From contig NZ_CAMPHI010000001.1 of the NCBI RefSeq assembly GCF_946885955.1, positions 124,001 through 188,000 of the forward strand: a stretch of DNA of 64,000 nt, in the 5' to 3' direction. The notes beneath the pieces were generated by a model that was given only the letters and a program-made list of their open reading frames with translations, was not told the origin of the DNA and ran no database searches. Shown in pieces: positions 18,300 to 28,247 of the stretch. Made by a program: the position numbers and the translations under genes. The stretch's first letter is position 1, and each line of letters starts with the position of its first letter. This DNA comes from an uncultured Pseudomonas sp. GTDB lineage: Bacteria; Pseudomonadota; Gammaproteobacteria; Pseudomonadales; Pseudomonadaceae.

Positions 18300-21160
18300 C
18301 ACCAGGTCTCCTCGATCAGCCCACGCACCGCTGCCGCGCTCTCCAGGGTCAGCGCCCGTTGCGCCAGGGCCTGGCTGTGGCGCCAATCCAGCTCGCGCAC
18401 TCGCGCCTTGACCAGGGCAATGGAGCGCGCCGACACGCTCAGTTCATCCACCCCCAGGCCCACCAGCAGCGGCACGGCCAAGGGATCGCCGGCCAGTTCG
18501 CCGCATACGCCGACCCACTTGCCATGGGCATGGGCGGCCTCGACGGTCATGCCGATCAGGCGCAACACCGCCGGGTGCAGGCCATCGGCCTGGGCCGAGA
18601 GGGTCGGGTGGCCGCGGTCGATGGCCAGGGTGTACTGGGTCAGGTCGTTGGTGCCGATGCTGAAAAAGTCCACCTCGCGGGCCAATACCGGCGCCAGCAG
18701 CGCCGCCGAAGGCACCTCGACCATGATCCCGAGCTGCAGATCCGCCACGGGGATTTCCTCGCGCAAGCGCAGGGCCATATCCCGCGCCGCGCGCCATTCC
18801 TCAATGTTGCCGACCATCGGGAACATGATCCGCAGCGGCCTGCCGTCCGCAGCCGCCAGCAGTGCACGCAACTGGGTTTCCAGCAGTTGCGGGTGTTGCA
18901 GGGTCAGGCGGATACCGCGCACGCCGAGAAACGGATTGTCTTCGGCCGGCATCGGCCAATAGGGCAGCGGCTTGTCGCCGCCGACATCCAGGGTGCGCAC
19001 CACCAGCGGCCGGCCTTGCAGGGCGTCGAACACCTTGCGGTACTCGGCTTCCTGGGTGGCCTGATCCGGCGCCTGCGGATGGTCCATAAACACCAGCTCG
19101 GTACGCAGCAAGCCCACGCCTTCGGCGCCGAGCTCGACCGCAGCGGCGGCGTCGCCGCTTGCGCCGATATTCGCCGCCACTTCCAGCGCATGCCCATCGA
19201 GGGTGATCGCGGCCTGCATGCGTTCGGCATGGGCGCGCTCGCGGCGCAGCTGGTTGGCCCGCTGCTCGCGCTGCGCCTGCTGCAGGGTCTGGGCATCGGG
19301 CGCCACACGCAGCAGGCCGCGCTCGCCATCGAGCAGCAACAAGGTGCCCTGCTCCAGCGCCAGTACCGCATCACCGGCACCGACCACCGCCGGAATGCCC
19401 AGCGCGCGGGCGATGATCGCGCTGTGCGCGGTGGCGCCGCCGCGCGCGCTGAGAATCCCCGCCACACGCCGACGATCGAGGCGGGCCACGTCCGAGGGCG
19501 CGGCTTCTTCGAGCACCAAAATATAGGGTTCGTCCGGCTCGGGCGGCGTTGCCACACCGCAGAGCGAGGCCAGCACGCGGCGGCCAATATCGCGTAAATC
19601 CGCAGCGCGCTCGGCCAGCAAAGCGTCGTGCAGGGCCTCCTGCTGCGTCGCCGCGATCTCGACTTCGCCGCTCCAGGCGGCCTCCGCGCTCGCTCCCTGG
19701 GCGAGGCGCGAATCGACATCCTCGCGCAATGCCGGGTCGCGCAGCATGGCCCGATGGGTAATGAAAATCTCGCGAACGGAGGCATCTGCGGTCGCCTCGA
19801 CCAGGCGCTGGATATCCGCGTCGACGCTCGCCAGCGCAGCGTCCAGGCGCTCGCGTTCGAGCGCCAGGCCCTGCCCGGTTTGGCTGTAGGTCAGCGTGGG
19901 AAGACGACGCACCAGGGCCGGGCCGCTGGCGATACCCGGCGCGGCGGCCACCGCCTGAATCCGCGTGCCGACAGCAGGGGCCTGCAGCGGTGCGACGGCA
20001 ACCATGGCAGGCACTACGGCACTCGCGGCGGGTAAGGGCTCGACTGTCTCACCGAGGCCGGCGCGCACCGCGGCCTCGACGGCAGTCAGCGCATCACCGG
20101 CAATTTCCGGCTCCGCGCTGAATGTCAGCGACTGTCCGCGGCGCGCGCCCAGGGCCAGCAATTTACTCAGGCTTTTGGCCGATACGCCCTGCCCGGGCGT
20201 CTCGCTCAAACGCACACGCACCTCACCGGTAAAGCTTTGAGCGAGTTCGCTGAGAATTTTCGCCGGGCGCGCATGCAGGCCATGAGCATTGGCCAGGGTG
20301 ACCTGCATTGTCGGCCAGTCAGCCGGCACCTCGCCGCCCAGGGCTTCGAGCACGCAGCGGCTGGAACTGGCCTGACTGAAAGTATCGCCACGCCCCTCGA
20401 TCAACAAATCACACAGACGCTCGAGCAACTGCCGGTGGGCCTCGCCCAGACTGGCCAGGCAGAACAACCCGGTCAACGGCTGCCCCTCATGCTGCAGCGG
20501 CTGCGCCGGGGCGACGAAGGCCAACCCGGGGCGCAATACCGCCTGCTCGCTGCTGAGCCACCAGAGGCCATTGCCCAGCGGCAAGGGTGCGCTCTGGGTC
20601 AGGCCGTTGGCGAAACCAGCGGCCGCGCAGCCGGCCTTTTTCAACAGGCGCGCACCTTGCCAGAGCAACTCGTCGAAATCCTCTGCGGCGCTATTCAATC
20701 CGATCAGTTGTTCGTCCAGCAGCAATGCCTGGGGCGCGCCTTGCAGCAGCGACAGAATCGCCTCGGCATCGCGCGCCTCGCGCAACGCCTGGCTGAGATC
20801 GTCTTCGCCGAGGGCTCGGGTCAGCAGCTGTAGCAGATGCAAATGCTCGTCGGATTGGGCGGCGATACCGATGGCCAGATAAACCCGCTGCCCCTCGCCC
20901 CACTCCACGCCTTCGGGAAACTGCAACAAGCACACACCGGTGCTGAGCACCTGATCGCGGGTTTGCGGCGTGCCATGGGGAATCGCGATGCCCTGGCCGA
21001 GGTAGGTCGAGCCCTGGGCTTCGCGCGCCTGCAGTCCGGCCAGGTATCCGACGCCGGCCCGACCGTCTTGCTGCAGCGCTGCGGCGACCAACTGCAGCGC
21101 GGCGTCCTTGTCTATAGCCTGCTGGTTCATGCGGACCTGGGCCACTGTCAATTCGAGCAT
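18299..21160 (-). CDS. fruB: PTS fructose EIIA-HPr-EI fusion (FruB)
   Basis: 953-residue cytoplasmic phosphotransferase that feeds phosphate from phosphoenolpyruvate to FruA. Domain order is EIIA-Fru (active H62 in IPHGTP), a linker, an HPr domain (H296 in GLHARPA), then full enzyme I (H579 in GGATAHSAIIAR, followed by the PEP-binding barrel). This three-part fusion is the Pseudomonas form, in which the fructose system carries its own EI and HPr. AGGAGGA lies just before the ATG. Expression should be controlled by FruR through the operator in the divergent promoter region. Confidence 0.96.
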   Translation of the reverse strand: MLELTVAQVRMNQQAIDKDAALQLVAAALQQDGRAGVGYLAGLQAREAQGSTYLGQGIAIPHGTPQTRDQVLSTGVCLLQFPEGVEWGEGQRVYLAIGIAAQSDEHLHLLQLLTRALGEDDLSQALREARDAEAILSLLQGAPQALLLDEQLIGLNSAAEDFDELLWQGARLLKKAGCAAAGFANGLTQSAPLPLGNGLWWLSSEQAVLRPGLAFVAPAQPLQHEGQPLTGLFCLASLGEAHRQLLERLCDLLIEGRGDTFSQASSSRCVLEALGGEVPADWPTMQVTLANAHGLHARPAKILSELAQSFTGEVRVRLSETPGQGVSAKSLSKLLALGARRGQSLTFSAEPEIAGDALTAVEAAVRAGLGETVEPLPAASAVVPAMVAVAPLQAPAVGTRIQAVAAAPGIASGPALVRRLPTLTYSQTGQGLALERERLDAALASVDADIQRLVEATADASVREIFITHRAMLRDPALREDVDSRLAQGASAEAAWSGEVEIAATQQEALHDALLAERAADLRDIGRRVLASLCGVATPPEPDEPYILVLEEAAPSDVARLDRRRVAGILSARGGATAHSAIIARALGIPAVVGAGDAVLALEQGTLLLLDGERGLLRVAPDAQTLQQAQREQRANQLRRERAHAERMQAAITLDGHALEVAANIGASGDAAAAVELGAEGVGLLRTELVFMDHPQAPDQATQEAEYRKVFDALQGRPLVVRTLDVGGDKPLPYWPMPAEDNPFLGVRGIRLTLQHPQLLETQLRALLAAADGRPLRIMFPMVGNIEEWRAARDMALRLREEIPVADLQLGIMVEVPSAALLAPVLAREVDFFSIGTNDLTQYTLAIDRGHPTLSAQADGLHPAVLRLIGMTVEAAHAHGKWVGVCGELAGDPLAVPLLVGLGVDELSVSARSIALVKARVRELDWRHSQALAQRALTLESAAAVRGLIEETW

Positions 21161-21284
21161 GCTTCCTCCTGCGGTCCCGGCTCAGGGCCGGATATTGTTG
21201 TTAACGACTTTCGCCCTCAGCCGCTGCCAGGGAATGGAGATCGACTCTCCGATATGGCGCCACTTTTATAGACGCAACTTTTGC

Positions 21285-21296
21285 TGAATCGTTTCA
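21285..21296. promoter_or_regulatory. FruR (Cra) operator
   Basis: TGAATCGTTTCA is a near-perfect 12-bp palindrome (TGAAACGTTTCA with one substitution). It resembles the single Cra operator known between fruR and fruBKA in Pseudomonas putida. It lies 125 bases upstream of fruB and 87 upstream of fruR, placed to control both. Confidence 0.75.
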
Positions 21297-21382
21297 CCTA
21301 ACAAGATTGGCACGTTACGCCATAATGCGTGATCCTTAAAGCCCAACCGTCGGCCAACCCATATCCGAGCAGGAATAACGCC

Positions 21383-22381
21383 GTGAAACTTAGCGATATC
21401 GCCCGCCTCGCGGGCGTTTCCGTCACCACTGCCAGCTACGTGATCAACGGCAAAGCCGCGCAACGGCGGATCAGCGACGCCACGGTGGCGCGGGTGCGCG
21501 CAGTGGTCGAACAACACGACTTCCAGCCCGACCCTCAGGCCGCCGGCCTGCGCAGCGGCCAGACGCGTACCCTGGGCTTTATCCTCCCGGACCTGGAAAA
21601 CCCCAGTTATGCGCGCCTGGCCAAGCGTCTGGAACAGAGCGCCCGCGCCCGTGGCTATCAGTTGCTGATCGCCAGTTCCGACGATCAGCCGGACACAGAG
21701 CGCCAATTGCTGCAACTGTTCCGCGCCCGCCGTTGCGACGCCCTGATCGTCGCCAGCTGCCTGCCGGATGACGACGACAGCTACCAGCGCCTGCTCGCCG
21801 CCGGCCTGCCGGTGGTCGGGGTCGACCGGGCTCTGGACCCGCAACGCTTCTGCTCGGTGATCAGCGACGACCAGCAAGCCAGCCGGCAACTCACCGCCAG
21901 CCTGTTGCAGCCGGCCCCACGGCAGATCGCCCTGCTCGGCGCACGCCCGGAATTGAATATCAGCCAGGCGCGTAACGCCGGCTTTCGCCAGGCCCTGGCC
22001 GGCAGCGCCAGTGAACCGCTGCTGGAACAGGGACAAAGCTTCAGCCGCGACTGTGGCCGTCAGTTGATGGATGCGCTGTTGGAGCGCCTGGGCCAGCCGC
22101 CGGATGCGCTGCTGACTACCGCCTACGTCCTACTGGAAGGCGTGTTCGATGCGCTCAAGGCCCGCGATCTGCTGCACGGTCCCACGCCCATGGCGCTGGG
22201 CACCTTCGGCGACAACCTGCTGCTGGATTTTCTGCCTCTGCCGGTCAACAGCATGGTCCAACAACATGAAGCGATCGCCGAACAGGTGCTGCGACTGGCG
22301 CTGGGTGCGGTGGAGAACGACGATTACCATCCCGGCGTCCAGGCCGTGCCGCGCAAGTTCAGGCAGCGGCGCACGGAGTGA
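21383..22381 (+). CDS. fruR: LacI-family fructose regulator
   Basis: 332-residue repressor that responds to fructose 1-phosphate in Pseudomonas. The LacI helix-turn-helix is at the extreme N-terminus (KLSDIARLAGVSVTTASYV), followed by a periplasmic-binding-protein-like effector domain with LGFILPDLENPSYA. A GTG start at 21383 is preferred: AGGAATAA precedes it and it puts the HTH at residue 2, as in homologues. The reading frame continues upstream to 21329 without a ribosome site. It is divergent from fruBKA and shares its operator. Confidence 0.93.
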   Translation: MKLSDIARLAGVSVTTASYVINGKAAQRRISDATVARVRAVVEQHDFQPDPQAAGLRSGQTRTLGFILPDLENPSYARLAKRLEQSARARGYQLLIASSDDQPDTERQLLQLFRARRCDALIVASCLPDDDDSYQRLLAAGLPVVGVDRALDPQRFCSVISDDQQASRQLTASLLQPAPRQIALLGARPELNISQARNAGFRQALAGSASEPLLEQGQSFSRDCGRQLMDALLERLGQPPDALLTTAYVLLEGVFDALKARDLLHGPTPMALGTFGDNLLLDFLPLPVNSMVQQHEAIAEQVLRLALGAVENDDYHPGVQAVPRKFRQRRTE

Positions 22382-22383
22382 GC

Positions 22384-23187
22384 ATGCAACTGATCGACAC
22401 CCATACCCATCTGGACTTTCCCGAGTTCGACGCCGACCGCGCCGCGGTGCTGGCCAACTGTCGGACGCTGGGCGTGCAGCGCCTGGTGGTGCTCGGAGTG
22501 GAACACAGCAATTGGCAACGCGTTTGGGATCTGGTGCAGAACGGCTACCGTCTGTACGCCGCCCTGGGACTGCATCCGGTGTATCTGAACCAGCACCGAC
22601 CGGAGCATCTGAGCGAGCTGCGCGACTGGCTGGCACGCCTTAGCGGCCAGCCAAAGCTCTGCGCCGTCGGCGAGATCGGCCTCGATTACTTTCTCGAAGA
22701 CCTCGACCGCGAACGCCAGCAGCAGCTGTTCGAGGCCCAGCTCAAACTGGCCGTGGAATTCGAGCTGCCGGCGCTGATCCATGTGCGCCGCGCCCACGCC
22801 GCGACCATCGCCACCCTGAAACGCATTGCGCCGAAGCGCGGCGGCATCGTCCATGCCTTCGCCGGCAGCTACGAAGAGGCGCGTGAATACCTCAAGCTCG
22901 GCTTCAAACTGGGCCTCGGCGGCGCCCCAACCTGGCCGCAAGCCACACGCCTGCGCCAGGTGATCGCGCGCCTGCCGCTGGAAGCATTGGTTCTGGAAAC
23001 CGATTCCCCGGACATGGCGCCGTCGATGCACGCCAACCAACGCAACAGCCCGGAATACCTGCCGGATATCTGCGCCAATCTAGCCGAGCTACTGAAGATC
23101 GCCCCGCAGCAATTGGCCGCCAGCAGCAGCCGCAACGCCGCCGAGCTGTTCGGCTGGGACATCGAGATAGCGCCTGCAACCTCGTAG
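22384..23187 (+). CDS. TatD-family metal-dependent hydrolase/DNase (YjjV type)
   Basis: 267-residue TIM-barrel hydrolase. Metal-binding features are the N-terminal DTHTHLDF, GEIGLDY, the HVRRAH segment and ETDSPDM near the C-terminus. The family includes 3'-5' exo-DNases; the substrate of this YjjV-like branch is less defined. The ATG at 22384 follows GGAG by five bases and lies two bases past the fruR stop, so it is probably cotranscribed with fruR. Confidence 0.9.
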   Translation: MQLIDTHTHLDFPEFDADRAAVLANCRTLGVQRLVVLGVEHSNWQRVWDLVQNGYRLYAALGLHPVYLNQHRPEHLSELRDWLARLSGQPKLCAVGEIGLDYFLEDLDRERQQQLFEAQLKLAVEFELPALIHVRRAHAATIATLKRIAPKRGGIVHAFAGSYEEAREYLKLGFKLGLGGAPTWPQATRLRQVIARLPLEALVLETDSPDMAPSMHANQRNSPEYLPDICANLAELLKIAPQQLAASSSRNAAELFGWDIEIAPATS

Positions 23188-23211
23188 ATCCTGTAAGGTC
23201 TGCGGCCTCGC

Positions 23212-23286
23212 GGGGTGGACATGCCGAAGGCTTGTCCACCATCCGCATGTCAGCGACGGACAAGGCTGCGCGATATCCGCCCTACC
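23212..23286. repeat. Extragenic palindrome, GGTGGACA...TATCCGCCCTACC family
   Basis: An imperfect dyad element containing two nested TTGTCCACC / GGACAAGG units. A clearly related copy lies at 57015-57091. This is a short non-coding repeat typical of Pseudomonas genomes. Confidence 0.6.
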
Positions 23287-23298
23287 AACGCGCACCTC

Positions 23299-23365
23299 GT
23301 AGCCCGGATGCAATCCGGGGAGCGATGTCGGCCGTTAGACCTTCCCCGGATTTCATCCGGGCTAC
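23299..23365. repeat. Extragenic palindrome, GTAGCCCGGAT...ATCCGGGCTAC family
   Basis: Arms GTAGCCCGGATGCAATCCGG and CCGGATTTCATCCGGGCTAC form a long imperfect hairpin. The inner GCAATCCGGG arm recurs in the repeats at 40805-40842 and 63019-63063. With the neighbouring palindrome it fills most of the 340-base gap between the TatD gene and the chemoreceptor; no gene is seen there. Confidence 0.7.
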
Positions 23366-23527
23366 AAAACTGTAGTCCCACTTGAAAAGCATCGCCGGGA
23401 CGCCGGATCGCAATAAGCTGGAGCCTGCCCTCACCCGCGGCGAATGCAAGTCCATATGTGCCTGACAAATACGGCTAAAACGACAAGGTCCACCAAACGG
23501 CGGGCCTTGTCGGTCATGCAGCTACGG

Positions 23528-25558
23528 TCAGACGCGGAACGCGCCGATCAACTGCTTCAAGCGCGCGACCAAACCCGACAGCTCGCGGCTGGCCTGCTCG
23601 GTATGGCTGGCGCCTTCGGCGGTGCGCTCGCCGGCATGGCTGATTTCGACGATGTTCTGATCGATATCGTGGGCCACGGCCGTCTGCTCCTCGGCAGCGG
23701 TGGCGATCTGCTGGTTCTGGTCGACGATCATGCCGACCGCGGCGAGAATATTTTCCAGCGCCAACTGCACCTTGCCCGACTCGCTGACCGTAGAATCGGC
23801 CATTTGATGGCTGGTGCCCATCGCCTTGACCGCGGCGCCAACGCCGCCCTGCAACTTGGCGATCATCGACTCGATTTCTTCGGTGGATTGCTGGGTACGC
23901 TTGGCCAGATTGCGTACCTCATCGGCGACCACGGCGAAGCCGCGACCCTGCTCGCCCGCCCGCGCCGCCTCGATGGCCGCATTGAGCGCCAGCAGGTTGG
24001 TCTGCTCGGCAATGCCCTTGATCACGTCCAGCACCTGGCTGATCGAGGCACTGTCGCTGGCCAGCTTGTTGATCACTTCGACCGACTGATCGATCTCACC
24101 CGCCAGGCGCTGAATGCTGCCGACTTGCGATTCGACCAGGGCGCGACCGCTGACGGTTTCCTGATTGACGCTCTGCGCACTTTCCACCGCGGCAGCCGCG
24201 CTGCGCGCGACCTCCTGGGCGGTCGCGGACATTTCGTTCATCGCGGTGGCGACCTGTTCGATCTGGCTGCGCTGCCCCGCTACCGCCTGGTTGCTTTCAC
24301 CGGATATCTGCTCGACCCGATTGGCCTGGTGCTCGACCTCGACCACGGTTTGGCCGACGCGCTCGATTAATTGGTGGATATTTCTCACGGTCTCGTTGAA
24401 TACCAGGCCCAGCTCGCCCAGCTCATCTTTGCTCAACACCTTGCACTCGACGGTCATGTCGCCCGCCGCCACCTGATTCATCACCTGCCCCAGGCTGCTG
24501 AGGGTCGAACGAATCGACACATAAAAACCGCCGTAGAGATAGACGATCAGCAGGAATACCAGCACCAACGCGGCGACCAGCAAGCCGACCTGCGTGCGGT
24601 TTTCCTGCAGACGCTCCTGCAACTGCCGTTCGAGCAATACCAACACCGCATCGTTGAACTGATAGGTCTTGTCCATCGACGCGCTGACCTCGTCGTAGAA
24701 CTGCTGCCAGGGCATATCCAGACTATCGGCGATCACCACCTTGTCTTCGAACAGCCGGCTGCTTTCCTTCAGCGACTCCTGGCTGGCCGCGGCCAGCTTT
24801 TCCAGCGCCATGCGGGCTTCCGAACTGCCTCTCAGCGCTTCCTGAATATTCAAACCGTATTCGGCATAACGCTTTTCCAACTCCAGCAGCAGGTCGTCGA
24901 ACTGGGTGCTGGCCGCGGAGTTGAGAAAGCCCTGAGCCAGGGAATAGGAACCGAGCGCCCGGCCTTCACTCAAAGGCGCGGTGACCTCGGGGGTGGCGCT
25001 GGTGATCAGCTCGATCAGCTGACGCACTGCGGACTGTCGATCCTGGCTGAGCCCGGCCTGGCCGGCGACCAGCTTGATAAAGACCTGGGAGCTGCCCAGC
25101 AGCTTGTCCGCCAGGATGATTTTGCCTTGCAACAGATTTTCGTTCTTGACCGCCTGCAATTCGGCGATCAATTCATCGCGTTTCTGGTTGAACTCGGCGA
25201 TCTCTTCATTGCTCTGCACCACAGGCGCTAGGTGCTGCAGATCTTCGCCGATGCTGTTTTGCAGCTTGAGCAGCCGCGCTTCGAGATCGCCCGCCTCGCC
25301 GGACTGGCCGATTACCGAGTGAATTTCCACCAGATCGACGAAGTTTTCCAGATTGCGCCGCAACGCCAGGGTTTCGCCGAGCAGGTCGATACTGTCGAGG
25401 GCCGCCTGCGTTGCGACATACTGGCGGTAGGAGTCGCGCACCAGATAGAAATTGGTGACGAGCATGGGCAGGAAGAACAGCACGCTAATCAGGCTGAATT
25501 TCATGCCGAAGCTGAGGCGATTCATCAGCGCGATGGCCGGATACAACACGGTCTTCAC
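23528..25558 (-). CDS. Methyl-accepting chemotaxis protein
   Basis: 676-residue chemoreceptor. Transmembrane helix 1 (about 20-40) is followed by a large, mostly helical periplasmic sensor of about 280 residues, then helix 2 (about 326-346), a HAMP region and a long cytoplasmic coiled coil. The conserved signalling tip includes [18 protein letters not shown]. It occupies the place of P. aeruginosa PA4520 between speC and ampE. The ligand cannot be predicted from sequence; the oversized sensor suggests a bimodular or all-helical domain. No CheR-tethering C-terminal pentapeptide is present (ends IGAFRV). Confidence 0.93.
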   Translation of the reverse strand: MKTVLYPAIALMNRLSFGMKFSLISVLFFLPMLVTNFYLVRDSYRQYVATQAALDSIDLLGETLALRRNLENFVDLVEIHSVIGQSGEAGDLEARLLKLQNSIGEDLQHLAPVVQSNEEIAEFNQKRDELIAELQAVKNENLLQGKIILADKLLGSSQVFIKLVAGQAGLSQDRQSAVRQLIELITSATPEVTAPLSEGRALGSYSLAQGFLNSAASTQFDDLLLELEKRYAEYGLNIQEALRGSSEARMALEKLAAASQESLKESSRLFEDKVVIADSLDMPWQQFYDEVSASMDKTYQFNDAVLVLLERQLQERLQENRTQVGLLVAALVLVFLLIVYLYGGFYVSIRSTLSSLGQVMNQVAAGDMTVECKVLSKDELGELGLVFNETVRNIHQLIERVGQTVVEVEHQANRVEQISGESNQAVAGQRSQIEQVATAMNEMSATAQEVARSAAAAVESAQSVNQETVSGRALVESQVGSIQRLAGEIDQSVEVINKLASDSASISQVLDVIKGIAEQTNLLALNAAIEAARAGEQGRGFAVVADEVRNLAKRTQQSTEEIESMIAKLQGGVGAAVKAMGTSHQMADSTVSESGKVQLALENILAAVGMIVDQNQQIATAAEEQTAVAHDIDQNIVEISHAGERTAEGASHTEQASRELSGLVARLKQLIGAFRV

Positions 25559-25781
25559 AGGACGTCTCCAATTTTAATTATTGTGGTGTACGCCACAGGC
25601 TCGACGAGCGCAGAGAAAGGATCGCAAATGGCACCCATCACATCGCGCCTACACCGACCTGTGGTCGCTGGAATCAGCGTGGCAAATACTCACCCATGGG
25701 CCTGACCTATTGCCTGAATCCAGTCGCTTTGCACCCTATATACCGGTTATCGACGCACTTCTCTGTAACTTAAGGTTAAGC

Positions 25782-26675
25782 ATGCATTCACCACTTCGTC
25801 TCGGCATTGATCTGGGTGGCACCAAGATCGAAATAATCGGCCTGAAAGGCGGCCGCCAGTACCTCCGCCGACGGGTTGCAACACCGCAAGGCGACTACCC
25901 TGAAACCCTAGCAGCGATTGCCCGACTAATCGAAGCCGCAGAGCGCGAACTGGGTGAAACAGGCAGCGTGGGCATCGGCATCCCCGGCAATCGCTCGCCG
26001 GATCACGGTCTGATCAAGAACGCCAACTCCACCTGCCTGATCGGCAAGGATTTGCAGAGCGACCTGGAAAGCCGTTTGCAGCGCCCGGTACGCCTGGCGA
26101 ACGACGCCGACTGCCTGGCCTGGTCGGAAGCCACCGATGGCGCGGGCACCGGAGCGGCGAGCGTATTCGCGGTGATTCTCGGCACGGGCGTCGGCGGCGG
26201 GCTGGTTATCCATGGTCGCTTGCTCGGCGGGCCCAATGCCATCGCCGGCGAATGGGGACATAATCCGCTGCCCTGGCGCCGAGCCGAGGACGGCCCGGTG
26301 CAGCGCTGTTATTGCGGCCAGGAGGATTGCATCGAAACCTTCCTTTCCGGCCCTGGCTGGGCCAGACGCAGCGCACTGGGCCTGGAAGCTCACGCATTGG
26401 TGGCGGCAGCCAATGCCAACGATGGCTTCGCGCAACAAGCGCTGGCGGCGTACTGCGATCAACTGGCCCGCGGCCTGGCCTCGGCGATCAACCTGATCGA
26501 TCCGGAGGTGATAGTGCTCGGCGGCGGCCTGTCGAATATCCCAGCGCTCTATACCCGGGTTCCGCAGCTGTTGACCCGCTATGTGTTTTCCGACCAGGTC
26601 AACACCCGCCTACTGCCTGCGCAGCATGGCGACTCCAGTGGCGTGCGCGGCGCCGCCTGGTTATGGAACGATTAG
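25782..26675 (+). CDS. ROK-family sugar kinase (fructokinase-like)
   Basis: 297-residue cytoplasmic kinase. It has the ATP-binding LGIDLGGTKIE at the N-terminus, the substrate/catalytic motif ANDADCLAWSEA, GTGVGGGLVI, the ExGH segment AGEWGHN and the zinc-binding CYCGQEDCIETFLSG. Closest in layout to E. coli Mak (manno/fructokinase), but N-acetylglucosamine kinase NagK shares all these motifs. The start is the ATG at 25782 with AAGG upstream; the open frame extends to 25581 without support. It lies alone between the divergent chemoreceptor gene and convergent ampE. Confidence 0.88.
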   Translation: MHSPLRLGIDLGGTKIEIIGLKGGRQYLRRRVATPQGDYPETLAAIARLIEAAERELGETGSVGIGIPGNRSPDHGLIKNANSTCLIGKDLQSDLESRLQRPVRLANDADCLAWSEATDGAGTGAASVFAVILGTGVGGGLVIHGRLLGGPNAIAGEWGHNPLPWRRAEDGPVQRCYCGQEDCIETFLSGPGWARRSALGLEAHALVAAANANDGFAQQALAAYCDQLARGLASAINLIDPEVIVLGGGLSNIPALYTRVPQLLTRYVFSDQVNTRLLPAQHGDSSGVRGAAWLWND

Positions 26676-26715
26676 GACAAGACGAACGCAATGGGCCGCC
26701 GCCCATCGCCGGCCA

Positions 26716-27552
26716 TCAGATGAATAAAGTCCAGAACGCAAACACCGCGTACCAGAGCACCGCTGCGCGCACCAGCAACTGCCATAGGCTATCCAGACTG
26801 CTCACCCCGTCTTCACCGAGCACCGGAGCGGGGATTTCGCTGGCCGCACGCGCCACATTGATCACCAGCTGCGCGGCGGCGATATCCCAGCTCAGCAACT
26901 CGTGCAACAATGCCCGATTGACCCCGACGAAATTGCCGACCAAAGCGAAACTCGCCGCCAGCGCCCGCACCGGCAACCAATCGAGCGCATGGCGCCATTG
27001 CACGGCCTGTTCACGCAGCGCCTCCTGCTGGGTATGCTCGGCAAGCAACGCCAACAGCCGATAGGCCAGCGCGGCCAAAGGCCCGAGCAGCGCGTACCAG
27101 AAAATCACCGCGAAGAAGCTCTGATAAGCCTGCCAGACCAGATGGCCCTGCACGCTTTGCAATAAGGCCCCCTCTTCTGCCGCCTCCACCGCCAGATCGC
27201 GGCGCGCCACCAGATAAGCGGCCTCGGTGTCGCCGCGCCGCCAACTGTCGCGAAACGGCCCCAATGCGGCGAGCAGGTCACCGCGGCCCAAACTGTAGAT
27301 CACCACCAACAGGTGAACCGGCAACGCCAACCAGCCATAGGCCAGCGGCTCGAGCAGGAGAAGCACCAGCCCGAGCACCAGTAAAGGCACGAGCACCAGC
27401 AGCGCCATAGCCAGCCAGGGCCGCGCCTGGCAATCCGGGTGGCTTTCAACCCTGGCCAGTAACCGCAGCCAAGGGCCGTCGAGCTGAATCCTGCTGCGCC
27501 AGGCCGAGAATTTTTCCACCCATAGCACCAGCAATAACACCAAAAAACTCAT
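26716..27552 (-). CDS. ampE: AmpE, beta-lactamase regulatory membrane protein
   Basis: 278-residue inner-membrane protein of the AmpE/CobD-like family with about four hydrophobic helices. It overlaps the 3' end of ampD by four bases (ATGA), so the two are translationally coupled, as in P. aeruginosa and enterobacteria. AmpE is proposed to sense or signal cell-wall status in AmpC induction, but its biochemical role is uncertain. Confidence 0.93.
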   Translation of the reverse strand: MSFLVLLLVLWVEKFSAWRSRIQLDGPWLRLLARVESHPDCQARPWLAMALLVLVPLLVLGLVLLLLEPLAYGWLALPVHLLVVIYSLGRGDLLAALGPFRDSWRRGDTEAAYLVARRDLAVEAAEEGALLQSVQGHLVWQAYQSFFAVIFWYALLGPLAALAYRLLALLAEHTQQEALREQAVQWRHALDWLPVRALAASFALVGNFVGVNRALLHELLSWDIAAAQLVINVARAASEIPAPVLGEDGVSSLDSLWQLLVRAAVLWYAVFAFWTLFI

Positions 27553-28118
27553 ACTCCCTCCTCCCTCGTATGGTGCGTCAGCGCAGCATGCAAGCGCGCC
27601 CAGTCGAACGCTGGTCCCGGATCGGTCTTACGCGTCGGCGCGATGTCGCTATGCCCGCAGATACGCTCGGCAGTAATCGCTGGGTAGGCGGCTTGCAGTA
27701 AGCCGACCAACTCGATCAATGCCAAATACTGCGCATCGGTGAATGGCAACTCATCGGTGCCCTCCAATTCGATTCCAAGGGAGAAATCATTGCAATTTTC
27801 CCGACCGACGAAGCTCGATTGCCCGGCGTGCCATGCGCGCTGCAGACAGGAAACGAATTGAGTGATGAGCCCATCGCGCTCGATCAGAAAGTGCGCCGAC
27901 ACCTGCATGAAGGCGATCTCGGCAAAGTAGGGATGCTCGTCGGCGTCCAGTTGGTTCTGGAAGAACTCCTGCACCTTGCCGGTTCCGAACTGCCCCGGCG
28001 GCAGGCTGATATTGTGAATGACCAACAAAGAAATCTCGCCCAGTGGGCGAGCATTGAAGTTGGCAGAGGGACAGTGGTGAATGCCATGACACCAACCACT
28101 GGAAGAATCCAACTGCAT
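27549..28118 (-). CDS. ampD: 1,6-anhydro-N-acetylmuramyl-L-alanine amidase
   Basis: 189-residue cytoplasmic zinc amidase of peptidoglycan recycling that removes the peptide from anhydromuropeptides and so keeps AmpR-controlled beta-lactamase low. Visible are the zinc histidine in VIHNISLP, the FVGRENCNDFSLGIELEG core with its catalytic-region Glu, and HSDIAPTRKTDPGPAFDW with the second His and the Asp ligand. AAGGAGCC precedes the ATG. It is followed by ampE in a coupled pair. Confidence 0.96.
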   Translation of the reverse strand: MQLDSSSGWCHGIHHCPSANFNARPLGEISLLVIHNISLPPGQFGTGKVQEFFQNQLDADEHPYFAEIAFMQVSAHFLIERDGLITQFVSCLQRAWHAGQSSFVGRENCNDFSLGIELEGTDELPFTDAQYLALIELVGLLQAAYPAITAERICGHSDIAPTRKTDPGPAFDWARLHAALTHHTREEGV

Positions 28119-28247
28119 AAAGGCTCCTTGAATGAGCCTCTACTTTAGCAGCCTGCCGGACATAGCGCTGTGACAACGAGCAGAACCATATTGGCGATCC
28201 ATTCGCACGCCGCAGACGCAGCGCCGAAGATCGTCACACAGGCTGTA

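Noticed and set aside
16731..18962. Plus-strand open frame of 743 codons across the fru operon
   Set aside because: Antisense to fruA, fruK and fruB, which are unambiguous.
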